Assembly: GCF_902506505.1 (NCBI RefSeq) | Contig: NZ_LR733406.1 | Coordinates: forward strand, 186,001-250,000 | DNA length: 64,000 nt | Source of the DNA: Pseudomonas sp. 8AS | GTDB lineage: Bacteria; Pseudomonadota; Gammaproteobacteria; Pseudomonadales; Pseudomonadaceae | Direction: 5' to 3' | Shown here: piece after piece, positions 18,078 through 26,302 of the stretch | How the letters are laid out: each line of letters begins with the position of its first letter | Position numbering within the stretch: position 1 is the stretch's first letter | Notes under the pieces: model-generated | What the model was told of the DNA's origin: nothing | The model's database searches: none | The model's input: only the letters and a program-made list of their open reading frames with translations | Position numbers and translations under genes: made by a program

Positions 18078-18103
18078 ACGGGGCCGCGAGGCCCCGTTTT
18101 TTT
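18078..18103 (+). terminator. Intrinsic terminator after terC-like gene
   Basis: ACGGGGCC-GCGA-GGCCCCGT hairpin followed by a run of T, 21 bases past the stop codon. Confidence 0.9.
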
Positions 18104-18462
18104 GCCCATGGCCCGGCCAACTACGTGCCGCCTTGTCGTACAAGCGGCTTCAACCGCGAGCGCTGCGGACCACTGCTCACCGCCAAAGGCCCAAGCACTA
18201 GTCCCGCCACACGGGCATGGTCATGCTGGCTGCTCCCGACATTTCCGAACGACCCGGCAGCTCGCCTGGTTAAGCGGCTGATTTCTCGCAAATTTGACGT
18301 TTTTTTATTGGCGCCATTGAAGTGCCACTATGGCTGTGATGAAATCCCCCGACACCGCAATAAGCCACGTATGGCTGTGCTGGCTTCAGGGATGAACCTC
18401 ATCGATACCCCGCTCTTCGCGGTTGCCCTGAAGCTCTGCCGTCAGCATCAGGAGCAAGTCTT
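18104..18462. other. Lower-GC intergenic region before the OmpA-lipoprotein cassette
   Basis: About 360 bases without a gene. The central part is AT-rich (TTGACG followed by a T7 run near 18294-18307), a possible -35 neighbourhood, though no good -10 is at standard spacing. The drop in GC marks the left border of the lower-GC cassette that follows. Confidence 0.45.
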
Positions 18463-19986
18463 TTGACCCCCAGCAGTTCTCGCCTATTCCGCACCAGCGC
18501 CCTGGCCCTTGCCATTAGCCTGGGTACCAGCAGCTGCGCCACCGTCGACAATACCTTGGGTAACTCCAGCGGCGGCGCTGCCTGCGCCATGGGCGCGGTG
18601 GCCGGGGCCATTCTCGTCGGCGGCCTGGCGGTTGCCGCCGGCAAAGATCTCAGCAAGGGCGCGGCGATAGGTGCCGCGGCGGGCTGCGGCCTGACCTACC
18701 TGTATCAGCAGCGTGTGAAGCGTCTGCAGGCCATCGCCAAGGAAGAAGGCCTGGCGATGCAGGTCACCGAGCTGACAGCCACAGCACCGGCCGGCACCGG
18801 ACAAGCTGCCGGGAAAGTAGAAACTGTAGGTATTGAGGCGCAGATCCAAGACAGCTCGATGTTTAACGTCAGCTCAGCTTCGATCACCCCCGATGGCCAG
18901 CGCCAATTGCGCAAGATCGCAATGGCACTTGCTGAAGGCCAGAAAGACGCAAAAGCCATTAGCAAGAAAATTCTGGTAGTCGGTCACACTGACGCTACAG
19001 GTAGTGCCGCATTCAACCAGAATCTGTCCGAGCAACGTGCTCGTGCCGTCGGCCAGATCCTTGCTGATGTAGGCATCCCGGCCAGCAGCATCTACTACCA
19101 AGGGGCCGGCGCCTCTCGCCCAGTGGCTGACAACAGCACTGAAGATGGCCGCGCCAAGAACCGCCGCGTCGAAATGAGCGAAGTAGACAGCCAGCAGCTG
19201 CTCGTTGAGCGCGTGCGCGTCGAGCGCAGCAACCCTAAGTACCTGAGCCACGGTACCGCAAGCAAACCGAAAGGCAGCGCAAAGAGCACCAAGGCGAGCA
19301 AGCCGGCAACCCAGCAGCCAAGTGCCAAACTACCAAACGATTCCGGGGTGGACGAGCCCAAGGTGTTTGATACGCCATCGAGCCAGGTTGCCACTGTCCC
19401 GCTCGATGGTAAGGGCGGCATCGATTTCGGCGGCAACCCGGTCGTTAGCACCGCCTCTGTGCTGGCACAGGGCATCGCGCCGAAAACATCGAGCTTCAGC
19501 TTCATTACCCCGGCCTACGCTTCGGCCCCGCTCAGTTCATGTGTTGACGACATGCCGCGCGTCGAGGGGCAGGTGAAGAACCTCGAAACCGGCCAGGCAC
19601 TTAGCGAGGCCGCCACGATCGACTACATGCCAGGGTTGAACGGTCGCATCTGGGCGAAACCGGTCAATGGCCATGTTGCCATGGTCGGCCCGGTCTCGAT
19701 CCTCAAAGAAGAAGCAAAGGTGGCCCAGGCTCCTTTCATGCAGTTCATCACCAACTACCAGACCGGCGCAAAGAAGCAGACGGCCCAGTTCAGCGGCTCG
19801 GCCAACACCTACGAGGGTGAGGACAAAGTCCTATACCGCGTATTTGCCAACGATCCAGGCAAATCACCGGTGTCTTGCATGGACATTGTGTTCGACAAGC
19901 GCTCCGGTCAGGCCGTGGCCGGTGAAATTTACTACCCGAAAAAGGGCGATGCTTACGTCGCTCAATTCCAGCCTGTTCGCCGATAA
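18463..19986 (+). CDS. OmpA-domain lipoprotein, first gene of an unknown cassette
   Basis: 507 residues, starting at TTG 18463 with AGGAG nine bases upstream. Signal peptide with lipobox-like ...LGTSSC (Cys25), a glycine-zipper segment (about 37-77), then an OmpA C-terminal-like peptidoglycan-binding domain (about 132-245) with VGHTDATGS...LSEQRARAVG and GRAKNRRVEM. The last 260 residues match nothing I know; they begin with a Lys/Ser/Thr/Pro-rich linker. The downstream membrane protein starts 15 bases later. It is probably outer-membrane-anchored with a grip on peptidoglycan. GC content is clearly below that of neighbouring core genes. Confidence 0.8.
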   Translation: MTPSSSRLFRTSALALAISLGTSSCATVDNTLGNSSGGAACAMGAVAGAILVGGLAVAAGKDLSKGAAIGAAAGCGLTYLYQQRVKRLQAIAKEEGLAMQVTELTATAPAGTGQAAGKVETVGIEAQIQDSSMFNVSSASITPDGQRQLRKIAMALAEGQKDAKAISKKILVVGHTDATGSAAFNQNLSEQRARAVGQILADVGIPASSIYYQGAGASRPVADNSTEDGRAKNRRVEMSEVDSQQLLVERVRVERSNPKYLSHGTASKPKGSAKSTKASKPATQQPSAKLPNDSGVDEPKVFDTPSSQVATVPLDGKGGIDFGGNPVVSTASVLAQGIAPKTSSFSFITPAYASAPLSSCVDDMPRVEGQVKNLETGQALSEAATIDYMPGLNGRIWAKPVNGHVAMVGPVSILKEEAKVAQAPFMQFITNYQTGAKKQTAQFSGSANTYEGEDKVLYRVFANDPGKSPVSCMDIVFDKRSGQAVAGEIYYPKKGDAYVAQFQPVRR

Positions 19987-20001
19987 TCATAGGAACCCGC
20001 C

Positions 20002-21756
20002 ATGCTCGACACCATTCGGATGTTCTTGATTGCCTACTGGTACATCATCGTTCCCATCATCACCCTGCTGTTCCTGGCCATTCCGGTCATCGTGTACTGG
20101 AGCGAGGTGCGTTATTGGCTGATGAAAGTCCGCCTGCACTTTCCGCTGGCGGGGCGCATCCGCTACTGGGTCAAACACCCGGGCGACAAGGATCGGCTGT
20201 CCGGCTTCCTCGCTTCCGAAAGCGAGCTGTGCTCCTTCTACGACGCGCACCACAAGAACCACGAGGTGGATACCGATTTCTTCAAGAAGTGCCAGGACTA
20301 TCTGGCCAAGATCAACGAAGACGGCCGCAAAGAGAAAGGCCTGGGCATCTGGGCACTGATCATCATTCTGATGGTGATCGAAGCCACCGCCTTCGGTTAT
20401 GCCCTGGCGCCGTTTGCCCTGACGCTGGCTACGCCAAACACCGCGCTGGCTGGCGCATTCGCCATCGGCCTGGTGATCTCGATCATCGGCCTGATTCTGT
20501 CCGAGTTCGCCGGTCGCTCGTTCTACAAAAACGCCGTGGTCGGCCACGTCATGTCGTTCGAAGAGATTCGTGCCAGCGGCAGCGATGGCGACATGGTGAA
20601 GAAAGACATCATCCATATCGACAACACCTACGATGACAACCATCGTCCCGAGTATCAGCAGATGCTCAACCGCGTGAAAGTGCCGAAGAATGGCGCCATG
20701 CCGGCCAAGCGTTTTGGCGTAATCGTAGCCTATGGCATCTTCATCCTGGGTCTAGCCGTGGCCGCGTTCTGGGTGCGTACCGAGACCCTGAACGCGCAGG
20801 AAGCCGACCTGATCGCCAACCCGCCGGCGGTCAGCCAGGCGGCCGACGACTTCCCGGTTGCCGAAGAGGACTTTCCGATCACCGAGGAAATGGCTGCCAT
20901 CGGTCAGGCCGCCGCCGGCAAGAGCGCGCAAGACCAGATCGACGCCCTGCACCGCGCCTCCCTGGTGACCTTCGCGGTCCTTAGCGGCCTGTTCATCTTC
21001 ATTCAGGCAAGCTCGACCTATCTAGCGTTCATCTTCGGTTTCGCCGGAACCAAATCGCGCGAAGCTTGGGAGAAAACCCACAAATTCGCCAACGCCGACG
21101 AGTTCAAACGCCACCACGACGCCAAGGCGCGCTCGATTGCGGTGGATGCGCAAAATTCCCTGGGTACCCTGCAAGCCGCCCAGCACAAGATCTTCCGCGT
21201 ATCCGGCACAGGTAAAGAAACGCTCGAGCAGGATCGATTGGCGCGCACCTTCGAGAACTACCTGCGCCACGAGCGCACGAAGAAGGTCGGCGATGCGACG
21301 TCCAAGCTGATGGAGAGCTACGTCAACAAGGTTATCGACAAGGCCCAGGCAGCCATCACCGATGGCAATACAGCAGGCGGGGCGAAGATCATCGCCGAGG
21401 CCGCCGCCACATTCGCCCAGATCGATGCGAGCGATCCGACTCTGGGGCCGCTAAAGCAGAAATTCGAGGGGATGCAACGCATGTTTGCCCCCGCACCCAC
21501 CGCACCCGCGGTTACCGCCGCCGCGCAGGTAGAGCCAGTAACGCCGGCTCCGGCACTTGGTGCCGAACCCATCCCCGTACTGGTCGCAGCTCCAGCGCCG
21601 GCTCAGGCCACCACTAAGTTCGACCACAATGCCTGGGGCGATCTGACCGACTACCACGAGGATGACCTCGACTACGTTGCCAGTAAGCAAGGCGTCGAGC
21701 TGGCGCAAATTCAGCGTGCCCGCCGCCTGCAACTGCTCGATAAACAGGGGGCCTGA
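20002..21756 (+). CDS. Uncharacterised five-TM membrane protein with cytoplasmic/periplasmic coiled tail
   Basis: 584 residues, family not recognised. Hydrophobic segments at about 10-33, 116-138, 150-170, 238-258 and 321-348. The linkers are charged; residues about 350-490 form a helical, Ala/Lys/Glu-rich region, and about 495-545 are Ala/Pro-rich, before a short conserved-looking acidic tail (WGDLTDYHEDDLDYV). It is preceded by AGGAA and overlaps the next gene's ATG by one base, so it is part of a translationally coupled operon with the OmpA lipoprotein and the secreted protein downstream. It probably spans the inner membrane as the core of the system. Confidence 0.7.
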   Translation: MLDTIRMFLIAYWYIIVPIITLLFLAIPVIVYWSEVRYWLMKVRLHFPLAGRIRYWVKHPGDKDRLSGFLASESELCSFYDAHHKNHEVDTDFFKKCQDYLAKINEDGRKEKGLGIWALIIILMVIEATAFGYALAPFALTLATPNTALAGAFAIGLVISIIGLILSEFAGRSFYKNAVVGHVMSFEEIRASGSDGDMVKKDIIHIDNTYDDNHRPEYQQMLNRVKVPKNGAMPAKRFGVIVAYGIFILGLAVAAFWVRTETLNAQEADLIANPPAVSQAADDFPVAEEDFPITEEMAAIGQAAAGKSAQDQIDALHRASLVTFAVLSGLFIFIQASSTYLAFIFGFAGTKSREAWEKTHKFANADEFKRHHDAKARSIAVDAQNSLGTLQAAQHKIFRVSGTGKETLEQDRLARTFENYLRHERTKKVGDATSKLMESYVNKVIDKAQAAITDGNTAGGAKIIAEAAATFAQIDASDPTLGPLKQKFEGMQRMFAPAPTAPAVTAAAQVEPVTPAPALGAEPIPVLVAAPAPAQATTKFDHNAWGDLTDYHEDDLDYVASKQGVELAQIQRARRLQLLDKQGA

Positions 21757-22589
21757 TGAAACTGCAGAGCCTGCTCATCGCTCTGGCTCTTGCGCCCGCT
21801 GCCTTGGTGGCAGCGGAGCGCAACGATGTTCCAAGCTGCTACGCCGCGTCGAAGACCGCTGAGTTCCGCAGCGCACCATCGGGGCGGATGCTGACAGTGG
21901 TCGTCGACCAAACCACACCGCTGACCACTGAGCTGCAGAAAACCGCCTGGGGCCACATAAAGCGTTTCATGAACCCCGGCGACAAATTGCGCCTGTACAG
22001 TTTCAGCGCCTACCTGGAAGGCCACTACACACGCTTGCAATTCGCTGGCGAGCTGGAAAGCCCACTAGACCCAGCTGTGATTGGCGACGTGCCGATGATG
22101 GCAGCGCGCAAGCTGGATGGCTGCCTGAAAGGGCAACCCAGCGTGCTATTCCAGCGCTTCGGCAAAGCCTTCGCCAACGCGATGGGTAAGTCGAACTCCG
22201 AGATCCCGCGCAGCGAGATCCTGTTCAGCCTGAAGGCAATCAGTGAAGACATCAAAGGGGCCGGAGACGTCAACGAGCAGGTCATCCTGCTGATGTCCGA
22301 CATGCTGGAATACAGCGACTTTGGCAGTTTCTATGCGTCGAACCGGATTCGCGATATCGACCCGAACGTGGAGTTGGCCAAGGTGCGGAAGCAGAACCTG
22401 ATTCCGGACTTCGCCGGCGCGCGCGTCTATGTCCACGGTGCTGCGTTTATCCCGACTGACACGAAGACCGGCTACCGCAGCGGCAAGATGATTCAGGATC
22501 TGGAAAGCTTTTGGAGTGCCTACTTCGAGAACTCGAATGCCCAACTGCTTGGTTTCGGCAATCCCGAGCTGACGGCAGTGGTCGAGTAA
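21756..22589 (+). CDS. Secreted protein with vWA-like pattern, unknown function
   Basis: 277 residues with a signal peptide (MKLQSLLIALALAPAALVAA). After a short Cys-containing segment comes a hydrophobic strand ending in Asp (LTVVVDQTTPLT), then VILLMSDMLEYSD and ARVYVHGAAF, a strand/helix alternation like a von Willebrand A or Rossmann-type domain with an incomplete metal site. The C-terminal SGKMIQDLESFWSAYFE helix is conserved-looking. The start ATG overlaps the stop of the membrane protein (TGATGA). The fold is inferred by eye only. It likely acts in the periplasm together with the two preceding genes. Confidence 0.65.
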   Translation: MKLQSLLIALALAPAALVAAERNDVPSCYAASKTAEFRSAPSGRMLTVVVDQTTPLTTELQKTAWGHIKRFMNPGDKLRLYSFSAYLEGHYTRLQFAGELESPLDPAVIGDVPMMAARKLDGCLKGQPSVLFQRFGKAFANAMGKSNSEIPRSEILFSLKAISEDIKGAGDVNEQVILLMSDMLEYSDFGSFYASNRIRDIDPNVELAKVRKQNLIPDFAGARVYVHGAAFIPTDTKTGYRSGKMIQDLESFWSAYFENSNAQLLGFGNPELTAVVE

Positions 22590-22690
22590 AAAGCAGCACT
22601 CATAATCAAATCCGCGACACCCCCACACTCAGGTTGCGAGTTGAATTGATCGCGGCCTCATAAGCAAAACTGCATAAAAGGAAATATGTT

Positions 22691-23080
22691 TTGAAAAATA
22701 AGATCATCACTACCGCCGCCATTCTCTCGGCTGCCATTCTCAGCGGCTGTGCCGGTATGAAGAACGCGTCCACCCCACTGGACTATACAACTGGCACCTA
22801 TGTGCCAGAAGAAAAACTAAGCACTTTCACCCCAGGTAAAACGACTCAGGACCAAGTTGTGGTGGCCATTGGCCATCCGAGCCAGCGCAATGAAGTGTTG
22901 GGCAAGGAAGTGTGGACTTACACCTATACCAAAATTGCTGGAGTTCCTTTTGTAGGTACCAACAAATTCGAAAACACCGTATTCGAATGGAATAGCAAAG
23001 GCGCTTTGCTCAAAACTTACAAATCCAGCGGTACTCCTGGGCAGAGTGGCAATCCGCTGCTGAATGCAGCCGGCATGTAA
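22691..23080 (+). CDS. Small BamE/SmpA-like lipoprotein
   Basis: 129 residues from TTG 22691, with AAGGA about ten bases upstream. Signal peptide ending in the lipobox LSGC (Cys at residue 20). The mature part FTPGKTTQDQVVVAIGHPSQRNEVLGKEVWTYTY resembles the BamE/SmpA-OmlA fold (helix pair then strands), as in many small outer-membrane lipoproteins. It is the lowest-GC gene here (28 of 60 bases G/C in the line 22981-23040). It follows the three-gene operon after 101 bases and may be its fourth member or an independent gene. Confidence 0.7.
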   Translation: MKNKIITTAAILSAAILSGCAGMKNASTPLDYTTGTYVPEEKLSTFTPGKTTQDQVVVAIGHPSQRNEVLGKEVWTYTYTKIAGVPFVGTNKFENTVFEWNSKGALLKTYKSSGTPGQSGNPLLNAAGM

Positions 23081-23090
23081 TTCCAATGTT

Positions 23091-23118
23091 GCAGGGTGCC
23101 AGTGCACGGGCACCCTAC
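23091..23118. repeat. Small palindrome related to the GTAGGGTGC repeat
   Basis: GGGTGC/GCACCC hairpin ending in CACCCTAC, similar in style to the repeats at 976 and 30711. It lies 11 bases after the lipoprotein stop and may work as a 3' hairpin. No T-run. Confidence 0.45.
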
Positions 23119-23184
23119 AACCGCCACACATCAAAATAGATACCCCTGCCTCTCAATACCTATACACAGCACAAGGAATGCACC

Positions 23185-23625
23185 ATGAAAGGCAAGATCC
23201 TCGACTTCAACAGCGACAGCCGCAGCGGCATCATCAGCGCCGACGACGGCAACCGCTACAACTTCGACGTGGCCCAGTGGAAAGGCTCGGTGCTGCCGAA
23301 AAGCGGTGCGGCCGTGGATTTCTCGGTGAATAACGGCGTGGCCGAAGCCATCTACCAGGAGCAGGCCGCCGCCGGTTCGTCCAAGAAGATCCCCGCCGCC
23401 ATCCTCGCCTTCTTCCTCGGCGCCTTCGGCGCGCACAAGTTCTTCCTTGGCTACAACAAGCAAGGCGTGATCATGCTGCTGGTGTTCATCTTCGGCTTCA
23501 TCCTGCTGGGGATCCCGTCGATGGTGATTGGCGTGATCGCCTTCGTCGAATTCATCATCTACCTGACCAAGTCCGACGAAGAGTTCGAGCAGACCTACGT
23601 CAACGCGGCCAAGCCCTGGTTCTAA
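23185..23625 (+). CDS. Cold-shock-like domain fused to a TM2 domain
   Basis: 146 residues. The first 55 (MKGKILDFNSDSRSGIIS ... NRYNFDVAQWKG ... GAAVDFSV) follow the five-strand pattern of a cold-shock/OB domain but lack the classical RNP1 string KGFGFI. Residues about 67-135 are a TM2 domain: KKIPAAILAFFLGAFGAHKFFLGYNKQG plus two membrane helices. Such fusions are membrane proteins of unknown role. AAGGA is eight bases before the ATG. It stands alone, between the lower-GC cassette and the convergent PspA operon, and shares a terminator with the latter. Confidence 0.8.
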   Translation: MKGKILDFNSDSRSGIISADDGNRYNFDVAQWKGSVLPKSGAAVDFSVNNGVAEAIYQEQAAAGSSKKIPAAILAFFLGAFGAHKFFLGYNKQGVIMLLVFIFGFILLGIPSMVIGVIAFVEFIIYLTKSDEEFEQTYVNAAKPWF

Positions 23626-23650
23626 GACCGGGCGCCGCACCCGAGCAATG

Positions 23651-23679
23651 AAAAACACCGGCCTGGCGCCGGTGTTTTT
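23651..23679. terminator. Bidirectional terminator between TM2 gene and PspA operon
   Basis: AAAAACACCGGC and GCCGGTGTTTTT arms with a short loop; it serves the plus-strand TM2 gene (26 bases after its stop) and the minus-strand operon ending at 23722. Confidence 0.9.
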
Positions 23680-23721
23680 GTTTCGGCCTGCGCCGCGCGC
23701 AGGCGTGCCAGCGGCAGCCGG

Positions 23722-25407
23722 TCACTCCAGGGTGAACCACTGCACCTCGACGCGGCGGTTCTGCTCGCTGTCCTGGCCGATCGGCTCTTCCCAGCCGCGG
23801 CCGACCAGTTCGATGCGGTCGTCGGCGATGCCGGGGTGGCGGGCCAGCAGGGCTTCCTTGACCGCCAGGGTGCGCTGGCGCGACAGCTCCATGGCCTTCA
23901 GCGCCATGCTCTTGACCAGGGCCGGGCCGCCCTGGCGCTCGAAGTCGGCGACCATCGCGTTGTCCACGTGGCCGCGCAGCAGGACGATGGAACCGGGGCT
24001 GACCTGGAGGAACTTCTTGATGGTGTCCAGGTAGTCTTGGTTGGCCTTGGCCTGCTTGTCCAGCGCGGCCGAGTTGGCCTCGAAGAAGAAGCGGATGTCC
24101 TTGCTCAGCAGCGCATCGCCTTCCAGGGCCACCTTGCCGGTGGTGCGGATCGGCGCGATGGCGATGGCCTGGCCCTTGAACTGGCCGCCGGCATCGAGCG
24201 CCTTGAGGTGTTGCAGGCTGGCGAAGCGTGCCGGGTCGGCCGGGTTCTTGATCAGCGCGCCGTAGGCCAGCACCGAGGACTGGAAGATGCCCTGGAAGGA
24301 GCCGGCCGAGTCGATGCTGCCGTCGAAGAAAGCCAGGTTCTCCGGCAGGTTGCTCAGGTGCACCTTGGCCAGCTCGTCGAGGGTTTCCTGCGGAGTCCAG
24401 CCGAATGCCTGGGCGACCACGCCCGCGTGGGCCTGCGGGTCGTCGCGCAGCAGGCGGTTGCCTTCCAGCAGGCCGTGGACCAGGCCCTTGACCTTGTCCG
24501 GATGGGCCGTGGCGAAGCCCTTGTTGACCACCAGGATGTCGGCGACCACCAGCAGGTTGCGGTTGGACACCAGCATCTTCGCGGCACCCGCAGACGCGGC
24601 GACCACTTCGTCGGTGCGCGGCGACCAGCCGACGCAGCCGTTCAGGCGGCCCGCGCCCTCCAGCTCGGCGGCATAGGCATCGCAGGCGACGAAGGCGTCC
24701 TCGTAGAACACCAGGCCCAGCTCGCCCGGCGCCGGGCGGCTTTCCAGGTCGCGCAGCACCTTGACCGGCACGCCGGCCTCGGAGGCCAGGTAGCGGATGA
24801 AGAACTCGCTCTCGTTGAACTGGCTGGCGCCGAGCACCTTGCCCTTGAGCTGGTTGATGCTGGCGATGCCGCTGTCCACCACCACCTGGTCGGCGCCGCG
24901 GGAGAAGGCGATCTGCGCCGGCACCGTGACCTCGAACTGGCGGCCGAGCACGGCGAGCACGTCGGTGGTGGTCGCCACCGCAGCCAGCTGGCCGTTGTTC
25001 AGTGCCGACCATTCCTCGCTCTCGCCCTTGTTCAGGCGCACCTGGAAGCCGTACTGCTTGGCGAAGATCGAGTTCGGGTTGGGCGCCAGGCCACCGTTGG
25101 CGACGATCAGGCCGCCGTAGCCGGCGTATTCGCTGATGTCGATGTCGATGATGTTGTTCTTCATCTCGTAGGGTGCGGCCGACTGCAGCACCGGGGTGCC
25201 GCTGACCGGTTCGGCCGGCTCGGGCACTGCCGCGCCGCCGCCGAGGCTGCTCGGCAGACTGCTCAGCGGGCTGTCGCCGCCCTGCTTGAGCATGTCCTTG
25301 CTGACCAGCCAGCCGCCCAGGCCGAGCAGGCCGAGCACCAGCACTATGGTCAGCAGCTTGCCGGCGGCATTGCCGCGTTGGCGCTGGCGGAAGGGGTTCG
25401 GGTACAT
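23722..25407 (-). CDS. Membrane-anchored solute-binding/OmpA fusion protein
   Basis: 561 residues. N-terminal membrane anchor (about 18-40: KLLTIVLVLGLLGLGGWLV), Ser/Pro linker, a periplasmic NMT1/phosphate-type solute-binding domain (about 85-400: SINQLKGKVLGASQFNESEFF...VFYEDAFVACDAY), then an OmpA-like peptidoglycan-binding domain (about 430-561: IVLLRGHVDN...LVGRGWEEPIGQDSEQNRRVEV). No transport permease or ATPase is nearby, so the binding domain may sense rather than import. AGGGAG precedes the ATG. Last gene of the PspA-AAA+ operon, 40 bases after the previous one. It probably links the inner membrane to the cell wall. Confidence 0.85.
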   Translation of the reverse strand: MYPNPFRQRQRGNAAGKLLTIVLVLGLLGLGGWLVSKDMLKQGGDSPLSSLPSSLGGGAAVPEPAEPVSGTPVLQSAAPYEMKNNIIDIDISEYAGYGGLIVANGGLAPNPNSIFAKQYGFQVRLNKGESEEWSALNNGQLAAVATTTDVLAVLGRQFEVTVPAQIAFSRGADQVVVDSGIASINQLKGKVLGASQFNESEFFIRYLASEAGVPVKVLRDLESRPAPGELGLVFYEDAFVACDAYAAELEGAGRLNGCVGWSPRTDEVVAASAGAAKMLVSNRNLLVVADILVVNKGFATAHPDKVKGLVHGLLEGNRLLRDDPQAHAGVVAQAFGWTPQETLDELAKVHLSNLPENLAFFDGSIDSAGSFQGIFQSSVLAYGALIKNPADPARFASLQHLKALDAGGQFKGQAIAIAPIRTTGKVALEGDALLSKDIRFFFEANSAALDKQAKANQDYLDTIKKFLQVSPGSIVLLRGHVDNAMVADFERQGGPALVKSMALKAMELSRQRTLAVKEALLARHPGIADDRIELVGRGWEEPIGQDSEQNRRVEVQWFTLE

Positions 25408-25447
25408 GACGTATCTCCCTGTCAGGGGCGGGCAATGGCCCGCCAAT

Positions 25448-26302
25448 TCAGTGTTTGACGGTGGCCGTAGCGGCCGGCTTGCCGCCCTGGCCCTGCAGCA
25501 CGTAGCGCGGCAGGCCCTGTTGTTCGTTGAGTTCGAGCACGCCGAGCAGGTCGCGCTGGTCGTTGAGCCAGCGGCTGGCCTCGTTGAACGAGGAGGTCAG
25601 GGCGTTCAGCGCCGTGCCGATCTGCTCCTCGTCGGTGGCCAGCAGGGTCTGTTCGCGGATCAGCGCGATCTGCTGATCGATGCGCGCCAGCTCCGCGTCC
25701 ACATGTTCCTTGCGCCGCAATCCTTCGGCATGGGCTGCCTGGCGCGCGTCGATCACCTGCTTCTGCTGCTCCAGGCTACGGCGCAGGTCATCGGTGATAT
25801 CCGTGGCGGCCAGGCGCTGGTCGATCTGCTCTTCCTGGCGCTGCAGTTCGGCGCTGTCCTGGGCCGCGGTGTCGACCACCACGCTGAGCGCCTGCCCGGC
25901 CACCAGCAGGCGCAGGTTGAGCCACACCAGTTGCTCCAGGCTGTCGGCATGGGAGGCCATCAGCGGCGAGCGGGAGAGCAGCTGCAGCACCTCGCGGGCA
26001 CGCCCCTCGATGCGCTGCTGGCGCTGGCGCTGGCTGTCGCCGAGCTGGGCCAGGGTGCTTTCGTAGCGCTGCTCGGCCGGATCGACCCGTACTTCGCCGG
26101 CATCCACCGCGTTGCGAAAGCGCTGGTTGCTGGCCAAAAGGCCCAGGTAGGCCAGCTCCAGGCCGGCACCGAGCACCCAGAAGCCGGGGCTGATGAAGGC
26201 GCCGAGCAGGCCGACGGCGGCCAGCGCCAACCAGTTCGGCGACAGCGGCATGCCCAGCGGGCGGGCATTGAAGGCGGACCACAGATAACGCCCGACACTC
26301 AT
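25448..26302 (-). CDS. Small TM/coiled-coil protein of the PspA operon
   Basis: 284 residues, no family recognised. Two closely spaced hydrophobic segments at about 22-55 (WLALAAVGLLGAFISPGFWVLG...) are followed by a long Gln/Glu/Arg-rich coiled coil (about 75-265). Its ATG overlaps the AAA+ stop as ATGA, so it is co-translated with the ATPase. The topology (membrane hairpin plus cytosolic coiled coil) would suit a membrane dock for the AAA+ or PspA-like protein; that is inference. Confidence 0.75.
   Translation of the reverse strand: MSVGRYLWSAFNARPLGMPLSPNWLALAAVGLLGAFISPGFWVLGAGLELAYLGLLASNQRFRNAVDAGEVRVDPAEQRYESTLAQLGDSQRQRQQRIEGRAREVLQLLSRSPLMASHADSLEQLVWLNLRLLVAGQALSVVVDTAAQDSAELQRQEEQIDQRLAATDITDDLRRSLEQQKQVIDARQAAHAEGLRRKEHVDAELARIDQQIALIREQTLLATDEEQIGTALNALTSSFNEASRWLNDQRDLLGVLELNEQQGLPRYVLQGQGGKPAATATVKH

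Noticed and set aside
15687..18143. 818-codon His/Asp/Gln-rich minus-strand frame
   Set aside because: Antisense shadow of the CitMHS and TerC genes; composition is that of reverse-complemented membrane protein codons.
18463..22589. Zorya-type or T6SS origin for the OmpA cassette
   Set aside because: The membrane protein does not look like MotA/ZorA and the OmpA protein is a lipoprotein with a long unknown C-terminus; no ZorC/ZorD, TssB/C or ClpV genes nearby.
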